From JALOAT01 sp050179875 (GTDB lineage Bacteria; Pseudomonadota; Gammaproteobacteria; Thiohalomonadales; Thiohalomonadaceae): DNA of 13,790 nt. The stretch spans positions 1 through 13,790 of the forward strand of contig JBFXES010000070.1 in assembly GCA_050179875.1 (NCBI GenBank). Reading direction: 5' to 3'. Positions 1 to 7,218 of the stretch are shown piece by piece. Each line of letters begins with the position of its first letter. Positions within the stretch are counted from its first letter, which is position 1. The notes under the pieces were generated by a model. It was not told the origin of the DNA, did not search any database, and saw nothing but the letters and a program-made list of their open reading frames with translations. Both the position numbers and the translations under genes were made by a program.

Positions 1-631
1 TGGCCTGCATGAGCAGGCAGGCCACCAGCATGGCGATCACGTCCGGGCGGCGGAGCACCTCGCCGATGGGCCGTTCGCCATTACTGGTCCGCGCGATGCC
101 CGAGTCCGGCACGGTGCGACTGGCCGCCCAGATGGCGCCGAACATGGACAGCAATACCGCGGGCAGCAGCGCCGGCCCCGTCACGTCGAACAAGACCCCG
201 AGCCCCACCACGGCCAGGATGAAGCCGATGGACCCCCACAGGCGGACCTGACTGTAGCGGTGGTGCTGGTCGCCCAGGTGCACCAGGGTGTTGGTCTCGA
301 ACTGGGGCAGCACCGCGTTCCAGAAAAAACTGAAGGCGAACATCACCAGGGCCAGGTCCCAGTACCCCCGCGCCAGGAACACGCCGGCGAAGCTCAGCAT
401 GGCGAGCAAGGCACCCAGCCTGACCACCGTCATGCGCCGGCCCGTACGATCCCCGAGCCAGCCCCACAGGTTGGGGGCCACGATGCGCGTGGCCATGAGC
501 ACGGCCATCAGTTCGCCGATCTCGAGGGCACTGAAACCGCGTTGCTGGAGGTAGAGCGACCAATAGGGCAGCAGCGCGCCGAGGCTGGCGAAGTAGAAGA
601 GATAAAAACTGGAGAGGCGCCAATAGGGCAT
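1..631 (-). CDS. MFS transporter, HcaT/MFS_1-like family (partial, N-terminal 210 codons)
   Basis: The minus-strand frame starting at the ATG at 631-629 stays open to the left edge, so the gene is cut by the window and only about half of a usual 390-400 residue transporter is present. The product starts MPYWRLSSFYLFYFASLGAL and shows alternating hydrophobic helices. After the second helix comes GWLGDRTGR, the MFS loop 2-3 motif, and later YSQVRLWGSIGFI, typical of the HcaT/3-phenylpropionate transporter-like branch (MFS_1_like). It should be an inner-membrane, proton-coupled carrier; the substrate cannot be told. It lies downstream of aroC on the same strand, an order I recall from Pseudomonas, but a 272-bp gap holding an inverted-repeat element separates them. 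No good Shine-Dalgarno sits at normal distance; an AAGGAG lies 16 nt upstream, so the start is plausible but not certain. Confidence 0.88.
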   Translation of the reverse strand, partial: MPYWRLSSFYLFYFASLGALLPYWSLYLQQRGFSALEIGELMAVLMATRIVAPNLWGWLGDRTGRRMTVVRLGALLAMLSFAGVFLARGYWDLALVMFAFSFFWNAVLPQFETNTLVHLGDQHHRYSQVRLWGSIGFILAVVGLGVLFDVTGPALLPAVLLSMFGAIWAASRTVPDSGIARTSNGERPIGEVLRRPDVIAMLVACLLMQA

Positions 632-696
632 GGTGTTTCGGATCGTGCTCCTTCGGCCTCGGATCGCGTGAGGCGTGATTCACTGTGGTGTTGTTT

Positions 697-819
697 GATC
701 CCCTCACCCCAACCCTCTCCCGGGGAGAACGGGGGGCAAGAGGTGAGAGGTCCGGAACAGTGCAGCAGGCGATTTGAACGTCCCCTCTCCCTCCGGGAGA
801 GGGACAGGGTGAGGGGATC
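697..819. repeat. MITE-like/dispersed palindromic element with 25-bp inverted ends
   Basis: The arms 697-721 and 795-819 are inverted copies matching at 22 of 25 positions. Each begins gatcccctcaccc and ends ccctctccc. The 73-bp middle has further C- and G-rich stretches, including a small hairpin around ctctccctccgggagag at 784-800. The element sits between aroC and the MFS gene and has no credible ORF. The ccctcacccc-aaccctctccc motif is a common dispersed intergenic sequence in proteobacteria (from memory). I see no clear target-site duplication. It could be a non-autonomous mobile element, and its RNA would fold strongly on either strand, possibly affecting readthrough from aroC. The rest of the 632-903 gap shows nothing else that I can support. 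Confidence 0.7.
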
Positions 820-903
820 CAGACAGCTCCGGGTCGACTTCGAAAGCCTGTCGGGGACGAAGGGCTCAACCCGCAAACCGCCCGCCTGCCCGGCCGAAGC
901 CCA

Positions 904-1998
<1,095 letters not shown>

Positions 1999-2054
1999 GG
2001 GGCGGCATTGTAGCGGTTTCCGCCTGCCTGCGCGCGGGGGAGGAAACAAGCCTT

Positions 2055-2199
2055 AACCACGGGGGACACGGGGGAAATCCATTCCTCGTGTGGGAACGGC
2101 CTCAGGCGGCGACGCGCGGCTTGGAAGGCAAGTCGCGGCCTGAGGCCGCTCCTACAAGAAGAAACAGATCTTCCCCGTGTCCCCCGTGTCCCCCGTGTT
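2055..2199. repeat. Inverted 9-nt-period array flanking a REPIN
   Basis: The left part, aaccacgggggacacgggg from 2055, and the right part, 2171-2199, are inverted copies of an array with the unit gacaccggg-like (acacggggg, 9-nt period). The right side carries one more unit than the left. Between them lies a separate double palindrome, annotated on its own. The whole fills most of the aroC upstream gap. The same 19-nt left sequence recurs at 9345. It is not CRISPR: units are only 9 nt and there are no spacers. Confidence 0.75.
2089..2156. repeat. REPIN-like element (two inverted REP sequences)
   Basis: Arms 2089-2113 and 2132-2156 are inverted and agree at 22 of 25 positions. The right arm read on the minus strand begins tgtaggagcggcctcaggcc and is itself a hairpin (gcggcctcaggccgc). 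This matches the GTAGGAGCGGC-type REP family known from pseudomonads and relatives. REPINs are non-autonomous elements thought to be moved by RAYT transposases; no RAYT gene lies in this window. Lying upstream of aroC, it could also end transcripts from the SnoaL-like gene. Confidence 0.75.
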
Positions 2200-2215
2200 A
2201 ATGCCTTTCAACGCC

Positions 2216-2581
2216 TCAAGACGGAGCGACCTCGTCCCAGGCCTGCACGTCCACTTCCTTCACGATCCTGCCGTCCTTCAGGGTCAGCATGGAGGACGTG
2301 AACACCCTGGAGCCGTCGGGGTATTCGCAGCTCTCGGTGTAGGCCATGTGGCTGTCGCCCATGACCTCGTCTTCCACCTTGTGCTTCAGCGGGCGGCTCA
2401 GCACGTCGCTGAAGTAGTCGGAAATGGCCTGCTTGCCGGAGAGGATGCGGGGCGAGCTGGGCGGGTGGTTGTGATCGATGAGCCGCAGTTCGGCGCTGTC
2501 GTCGTACAGCGACATGATCTTGCTCACGTCGCAATGCTCCAGCCCGTCGTGAAGCGTGCGCGAGATGTCCTGGATGTCCAT
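2216..2581 (-). CDS. SnoaL/NTF2-like small protein
   Basis: The 121-residue product (MDIQDISRTLHDGLEHCDVS...) has the layout of a SnoaL-like fold of the NTF2 superfamily. An N-terminal helix pair is followed by LYDDSAELRLID, then a GKQAISDYFSDVLSR helix, then strands ending in LTLKDGRIVKEVDVQAWDE. Members of this group are small cone-shaped proteins that bind or isomerise small molecules, or act as stress-associated proteins; the sequence does not tell which. A strong Shine-Dalgarno (GGGAGGT, 2586-2592, 4 nt spacing) supports the start. It follows the CoA reductase gene after 63 bp on the same strand, so the two may be co-transcribed. There is no signal peptide, so it should be cytoplasmic. 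The real-gene call is secure; the function is open. Confidence 0.85.
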   Translation of the reverse strand: MDIQDISRTLHDGLEHCDVSKIMSLYDDSAELRLIDHNHPPSSPRILSGKQAISDYFSDVLSRPLKHKVEDEVMGDSHMAYTESCEYPDGSRVFTSSMLTLKDGRIVKEVDVQAWDEVAPS

Positions 2582-2644
2582 GGTGACCTCCCATGATTGG
2601 GTCGTCTTCCATAAGACTAGCCGGGGCCTCCGGCTCGACAGCGT

Positions 2645-4378
2645 TCATGCCACGGGGATGCGCCCGCTCTCGGCCAGGCGATCCTCGGCGTGGGGCTCGA
2701 ACGGTGTGCCCGGCTGGGCCGAGGTGAGTGGATTGCGGTGGAAGGCGATGAAGGTCTTCAGGCCCCCGCTCAGGTTGCTCACCCGTTCGAAGCCGTGCTG
2801 GCGCAGTACGCGCGCGCCCAGATAGCTGCGGAAGCCGCTCAGGCAGTAGAGATAGAGCGGCCTGCCCTTTTCCGGCTCCAGTTCCGCCAGGCGATCGCGC
2901 AGTTCGCCCAAGGGGATGTTGATGGCCTTGGGTATGTGCCAGCCCGCGTACTCGCGCGCACTGCGCAGGTCCACCAGCAGGGCGTCGTCCGGGAGGTCCG
3001 GATACTCCTCTGCATACCACACGTCCACGTCCCCGCGCAGGGCGTTCGCGGCGACGAAGCCGGCCATGTTCACCGGGTCCTTGGCCGCGCCGTAGGGCGG
3101 CGCGTAGGCGAGTTCGAGGCCTTCCAGGTCATACACCGTCATGCCGGCGCGCAGCGCCGTGGCGAGCACGTCGAGGTGCTTGTCCACGCCGTCGAAACCC
3201 ACCACCTGCGCCCCCAGCAGCCGGCCCTCCTTGGGGGTGAACAGCAGTTTGAGGTGCATGGGATGGGTGTCGGGGTAGTAGCCCGCATGGCCGTTGGGGT
3301 GGACGTAGATCTTGGTGTACGACATGTGGGCGCGACGCAAGGCCTTCTCCGAGGCGCCGGTCCCGCCGGCGGTCATCTCGAACACCTTGATCACCGACGT
3401 GCCCAAGGCGCCGTGGAAGGCGCTCGGCCGGCCGGCGATGTGATCGGCGGCGATGCGGCCCTGACGGTTGGCCAGCCCGGCCAGCGGGATCACCGCCATC
3501 TCGCCCGTGGTGGCGTCGCGCACCTCCACTGCGTCGCCCACCGCATAGATGTCGGGGTCGGAGGTGCGCATGTGCTCGTCCACTGTGATGCCGCCGCGCA
3601 TGCCGATGCTGAGACCCGCGGTCTTGGCCAGTTCGTTCTCCGGATGCACCCCCACGGCCAGCAGGACGAGATCGGTGACGAGGCGCGCGCCGCCGCCCAG
3701 TACCACCTCCACGCGCCCGTCCGCATCGCGGAATTCGCGCACCGAGGCGCCCAGGTGCACGTTCACGCCGAAGCTCTCCATGTGGTAGGCGATGTCACGG
3801 GACATCTCCGGATCCAGGTTCTGCATGAGCTGGTCGGAACGCTCGATGAGATCCACGCGCACGCCGCGGTGCCGCAAAGCCTCGGCCATTTCCAGGCCGA
3901 TGTAGCCGCCGCCCACCACCACGGCACTGAACGCGCCCTTGTCCACGTCGGCCTTGATGGCGTCCATATCGGAGATGTTGCGCAGGGTGTGGATGCGCGG
4001 ATGATTCACGCCGGGCAAGGGCGGCCGCAGGGGGCTGGCGCCGGGGGCGAGCACCAGCTTGTCGTAATGGTCCTCGAAGGTGCGCCCCGTGGCGTGATCG
4101 AACACCCGCACGCACTTGCGCGCCCGGTCGATGCCGGTGACCTCGTGCTGGGCATGGATGGCCAGCGCGAGCGTGCGCTCCAGGTCCTTGGGCGTGACCA
4201 CGAACAGCTTGTTGCGATCGGCGATGTGGCCGCTGATGTGATAAGGCAGCCCGCAGTTGGCGAAGGACACATAGGGATCGCGCTCGTACACCACGATCTC
4301 GGCGGACTCATCCAGACGCCGAAGCCGCGCGGCCGTGGACATACCCCCGGCCACGCCTCCCACGATCACGGTTTTCAT
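2645..4378 (-). CDS. CoA-disulfide/CoA-persulfide reductase with C-terminal rhodanese domain
   Basis: This 577-residue flavoprotein has the class III pyridine nucleotide-disulfide oxidoreductase layout. It starts with an FAD motif (VIVGGVAGGMSTAARLRRL), followed by the single redox cysteine Cys42 in SFANCGLPYHISG. The NAD(P)H motif is VVVGGGYIGLEMAEAL near residues 153-168, the second FAD motif is DIYAVGDAVE, and the dimerisation domain contains YAPPYGAAKDPVNMAG. From about residue 460 to 550 follows a rhodanese domain with active-site Cys512 in CLSGFR. This is the CoADR-RHD architecture (Npsr of Shewanella, B. anthracis CoADR-RHD), which reduces CoA disulfides or persulfides and releases sulfide. 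A GAGGAGGC Shine-Dalgarno precedes the ATG. All key residues seem intact. It likely acts in the cytoplasm in polysulfide or thiol metabolism. An NADH oxidase (Nox) role is less likely given the rhodanese domain. Confidence 0.93.
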   Translation of the reverse strand: MKTVIVGGVAGGMSTAARLRRLDESAEIVVYERDPYVSFANCGLPYHISGHIADRNKLFVVTPKDLERTLALAIHAQHEVTGIDRARKCVRVFDHATGRTFEDHYDKLVLAPGASPLRPPLPGVNHPRIHTLRNISDMDAIKADVDKGAFSAVVVGGGYIGLEMAEALRHRGVRVDLIERSDQLMQNLDPEMSRDIAYHMESFGVNVHLGASVREFRDADGRVEVVLGGGARLVTDLVLLAVGVHPENELAKTAGLSIGMRGGITVDEHMRTSDPDIYAVGDAVEVRDATTGEMAVIPLAGLANRQGRIAADHIAGRPSAFHGALGTSVIKVFEMTAGGTGASEKALRRAHMSYTKIYVHPNGHAGYYPDTHPMHLKLLFTPKEGRLLGAQVVGFDGVDKHLDVLATALRAGMTVYDLEGLELAYAPPYGAAKDPVNMAGFVAANALRGDVDVWYAEEYPDLPDDALLVDLRSAREYAGWHIPKAINIPLGELRDRLAELEPEKGRPLYLYCLSGFRSYLGARVLRQHGFERVSNLSGGLKTFIAFHRNPLTSAQPGTPFEPHAEDRLAESGRIPVA

Positions 4379-4464
4379 GAAGCCGCCTCCTCAGCCCAAC
4401 CTGCACGGGCCGCGCCTGTTTAGCAGAAGAATAGCGGGCGCGCACGTGACACGGGGATGCGACC

Positions 4465-4681
4465 ACGCGGAGGACGCGGAGGCGCGGAGAACGCGGAGGT
4501 GAAGTACGCAATGACGCAAATGAACGCGAAAAGGAGGCATGCGGCGGGCGGTGTCGGCCTTCACCGCGCGCGGCAAGACCCTGGAGAATTCAACACAGAG
4601 CCCCAGAGAACACCGAGATCGCACAATCTCCGGGACGAATAGTAATTCTCCGTGCCCTCCGCGCCTCCGCGTCCTCCGCGT
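4465..4681. repeat. Inverted pair of acgcggagg arrays
   Basis: The 25-nt stretch at 4465-4489 (acgcggaggacgcggaggcg followed by cggag) recurs perfectly inverted at 4657-4681. The inside contains a further degenerate copy (acacagagccccagagaaca near 4592) and a small hairpin gagat-cgcaca-atctc near 4614-4629. The right copy ends 3 nt from the stop codon of the thioredoxin-CcdA gene, and the left copy lies in the CoA reductase upstream region. The 9-nt period and the acnacggnggacacgg motif relate it to the arrays at 2055 and 9345. It fills most of the roughly 300-bp gap, in which I see no gene. Together the arms could fold as a long hairpin transcript. Confidence 0.7.
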
Positions 4682-4683
4682 CG

Positions 4684-5922
4684 TCACTTACCGGCGCGGC
4701 GCTCCCGCCACCAGGCGGCGGCGCCTGCGGACACGGCGAGGAAGAGCAGCGCGAAGGCGAGCAGCGGGTTGTTGAGGCCCTCCGGCGCGAACAGGAGCAC
4801 GCCGCCCAGCCCCAGCATCATCACGCCCGAGACCAGCTTGAGCACGCGCCCTTCCAGTTCGCTCAGCTTGCGCGAGCCGAGGGTGTAGACGTAGCCGAGC
4901 ACGATGAGCATGAGCGGGACGACGTACACCACGTTGTAGAACGCGAGATAGGCGTAATAACCGGAGGTGGGCAGTTCCTGCAATGTCAGCAGGCGGGTGT
5001 ACACCATGGGGAAGCCGGCTGTGCACAAGGCCTCGTAGCTGTTGGCCACGATGGCGAGGGTCACGGTGCCCGTGAGCATGACGGGCCAGCTGTCGGCGCG
5101 CAGCAAACGACGCATGCGCTCGAACAGCCGCGGCTTGGCGCTCTCGGGGATGGACAGGGAAATGCCGCGCTTGAACCAGAGGTAGTCCTTCACATTGACC
5201 AGGGCCATGCCCACCGCCAGCAGCCCCGCGGCCACGGTCACCAGGCGCAGTTCGCCGGCGATGAGAAATACGTTGAGCCAGGCGGACATCAGCAGGAAAT
5301 ACACCAGCCCGGAGAACAGCACGAATACCCCGCCGATGATCAGCATGCGCGTACGGGTGCGCTCGTGGGTGAGCAGGCTGAGCAGGAACAGCAGCACGAA
5401 AAAGGCGCAGGGATTGAACGCATCCAGGCCGGCGATCACCAGGGTGACCAGGGGCAGCGACCAGTTCGCCACATCCACGGTGCCGAGCACGGGCAGCGTC
5501 ACCGCGGCGCCGGAAGCGTCGGATTGGGGTGGCGCCTCCGGCGCACCCCCCACGCCGGAGGCCATGGCGTTGCGGCAGGCGAGCAGGCGTTCCTCCAGGA
5601 AGCGGCCCATGCCCGCAGGCGAGTCATAACCCACGTGCATTTCCCCGCAGAAGATGAAGCCCGGCACCGAGGTGGCCTGCTGGCCGAGGGCGGCAGCCAT
5701 GTCCACGTAGCGCTGCACGTTGGCGCGATTGGTGGTGAGTTCGTAGTCGTGCAGCCGCAGCCAGGGGTAGCGCGCGGGCAGGTCATGCACGAACGGCTGC
5801 GCCTCCTGGCAATGGGGGCAGGTGCGCGACCAGAAGAAATGCAGGTCGACGATGGGTCCGTCGGCCGCCGCCGCGGGCAGCAGCCAACCAATCAGCAACA
5901 GGAAGAGCAGGCGTTTCAACAC
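4684..5922 (-). CDS. Secreted thioredoxin-like domain fused to a CcdA/DsbD-like membrane domain
   Basis: With the GTG at 5922 the product is 412 residues. It starts with a Sec signal (MLKRLLFLLLIGWLLPAAAA), then a thioredoxin fold with the active site C35-P-H-C38 in WSRTCPHCQEAQPF and a cis-Pro loop at TSVPGFIFCG (Pro87). From about residue 150 come seven or so membrane helices with the two buried cysteines expected of CcdA/DsbD: Cys172 in FNPCAFF and Cys300 in EALCTAGFP. It should pass electrons across the inner membrane to a periplasmic thiol partner, here built into the same chain, with the thioredoxin at the N-terminus, unlike DsbD, where it is C-terminal. The frame opens further up to a TTG at 5958, and a TTG at 5919 is also possible with GGTAGAG upstream. 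It follows the lipoprotein gene by 82 bp. The natural substrate is unknown. Confidence 0.88.
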   Translation of the reverse strand: MLKRLLFLLLIGWLLPAAAADGPIVDLHFFWSRTCPHCQEAQPFVHDLPARYPWLRLHDYELTTNRANVQRYVDMAAALGQQATSVPGFIFCGEMHVGYDSPAGMGRFLEERLLACRNAMASGVGGAPEAPPQSDASGAAVTLPVLGTVDVANWSLPLVTLVIAGLDAFNPCAFFVLLFLLSLLTHERTRTRMLIIGGVFVLFSGLVYFLLMSAWLNVFLIAGELRLVTVAAGLLAVGMALVNVKDYLWFKRGISLSIPESAKPRLFERMRRLLRADSWPVMLTGTVTLAIVANSYEALCTAGFPMVYTRLLTLQELPTSGYYAYLAFYNVVYVVPLMLIVLGYVYTLGSRKLSELEGRVLKLVSGVMMLGLGGVLLFAPEGLNNPLLAFALLFLAVSAGAAAWWRERRAGK

Positions 5923-6004
5923 GCGCTCTACCGTAATGCGGCGCCCGCAACATGGCAATCACCGGTACGATGAGCGGCGTGCGGATGCGATCCCTGTCGC
6001 GTGT

Positions 6005-7096
6005 TCATTGCGTCTCGGCGGGCGTGGCGAAACGGTAGTAGTTGGGCTCGGCGATGAAATCGAGAAGGCAGGGATCGCGCACGGTGCCTGCCACGCCCGC
6101 GCTGGCGCTCACCGCCGCGTAGGGAAGCCGGAACCGGGCCCAGGTGGTGACGCGGGTGCTGCCGTCGGGCGCGATGAAGCGGGCGCGCACGCTCCAGAAA
6201 TATCTGGTCGCGGCGCGCAGGGGCATTTCGACGGTGTGTTCCGTGGCCGTGAGCCCCTGCCGCTCGTACACCAGGAGCGGCGCGGCGCCAGGCAGCACCT
6301 GCCACAGGCGCAGGTCATAGCGCACCTCGCGCGCGGTCTCGCCCACCGCCTCGGCGCCGGCGCGGCGCGCGTGTTCTGCAAAGGACTCCCAGTCCAGGGT
6401 GGGCGTGTGCGTGTCGAGCACGATGAAGCGGTTCCAGTCCCCGGGCGTGGGCCCCAATTGCGGGCGGTACAGCCGCTTCGGCGCCAGCCCCTGCAGGCCA
6501 CAGGCGTCGCCCACGGCCCGTGGAAGCCCGGCAGACATGAGCAGTTCCTCGGCGATGTGCTCGCCCAGCTCGGAATAGGCCGACTTGAGCACCGCAGTGG
6601 TAGCGGCCGCATCCCAGGTATGCGCAGGGCGCTCGCTGCTGCGATAGCTGAACGATCGCGCGACGATCAACTCGTCGCCCCGGAACCAACGCACGCCCAG
6701 ATCGAGCGTCAGCGCCAGGCTGTCCCGCAGGTAACGGCCGCGTTCGAAGCCGAGTTCCGCCGCTTCCACCAGCAGGCGGCTCGCCGCCTCATCTGCGTTC
6801 ACCAGTCGCACGGTGCCGAACTGCCGAAGGGTCTCCACCAGACGGGCGCGCACCGCAGGCGCGATCTCTGCGCGCGAGGCCGCTTCGTGCAGGACGGCCT
6901 CGGCCGTCGTCGCGGGTGCAAGTGCCGTTTCCGTGGCGGCCGGGGCAGCGTCCGGAAGGATCACATCCGCTGCGCGGGAACCGGCCTGCACGAAGAGCGG
7001 CCCGGCAACCGGCAGCCGCGCGTACGGTTCAGGCGCCGGGGTGCTGGCGCAGGCGCCGAGCAGCAGGAAGGTTGTCAGGGCGAAGAAGCGTCTCAC
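6005..7096 (-). CDS. Predicted lipoprotein of unknown function
   Basis: Starting at the GTG at 7096-7094 the product is 363 residues and begins with a lipoprotein signal, MRRFFALTTFLLLGAC, with the lipid-attachment Cys16 in LLGAC. The frame opens to 7207, but residues before the signal look non-coding. A linker rich in Ala, Pro and Thr follows to about residue 75. A domain of mixed helices and strands follows with TVRLVNADEAASRLLVEAAELGF. The last 70 residues include TRYFWSVRARF and TTWARFRLP, which resemble a fibronectin type III-like strand pair. Two lone cysteines occur in DACGLQG and DPCLLDF. The residue after Cys is Ala, so no inner-membrane retention signal is seen, and outer-membrane anchoring is the default guess. 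It is divergent from the diguanylate cyclase gene and upstream of the thioredoxin-CcdA gene. I do not recognise the family. Confidence 0.75.
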   Translation of the reverse strand: MRRFFALTTFLLLGACASTPAPEPYARLPVAGPLFVQAGSRAADVILPDAAPAATETALAPATTAEAVLHEAASRAEIAPAVRARLVETLRQFGTVRLVNADEAASRLLVEAAELGFERGRYLRDSLALTLDLGVRWFRGDELIVARSFSYRSSERPAHTWDAAATTAVLKSAYSELGEHIAEELLMSAGLPRAVGDACGLQGLAPKRLYRPQLGPTPGDWNRFIVLDTHTPTLDWESFAEHARRAGAEAVGETAREVRYDLRLWQVLPGAAPLLVYERQGLTATEHTVEMPLRAATRYFWSVRARFIAPDGSTRVTTWARFRLPYAAVSASAGVAGTVRDPCLLDFIAEPNYYRFATPAETQ

Positions 7097-7189
7097 GAAG
7101 GTTCCAGGGCAGGCGAGGCCCCGGAATTCTACCGCGCGGTGTTGTCCGGGCAAACCGAAGGGCTCGCGGTTGTCCTCCCCGCCCCTGCC

Positions 7190-7195
7190 TATACT
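7190..7195 (+). promoter_or_regulatory. Candidate -10 box for the diguanylate cyclase gene
   Basis: TATACT at 7190-7195 lies 23 bp before the ATG at 7219 in the 122-bp gap between the divergent genes. A matching -35 box is not clear: TTGTCC at 7170-7175 leaves only 14 bp of spacer. The start would give a very short leader. This is a weak call. Confidence 0.25.
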
Positions 7196-7218
7196 CGCAG
7201 CAGACACCGATCGGTTCC

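Noticed and set aside
1999..2049. An upstream in-frame start for aroC
   Set aside because: It would add 17 residues not found in chorismate synthases; the family N-terminus starts at the ATG at 1998.
2171..2199. CRISPR-like short repeats
   Set aside because: Units are 9 nt and directly adjacent, with no spacers and no cas genes.
2690..4423. A 577-codon open frame on the plus strand
   Set aside because: It is the antisense of the CoA reductase gene; its protein is rich in His, Val, Gly and Ala without domains, as expected from GC-rich antisense frames.
5923..5958. TTG start that adds 12 residues to the thioredoxin-CcdA fusion
   Set aside because: The added MPCCGRRITVER would precede a normal signal peptide; a GTG (or TTG) right at the signal fits better, though it is not proven.
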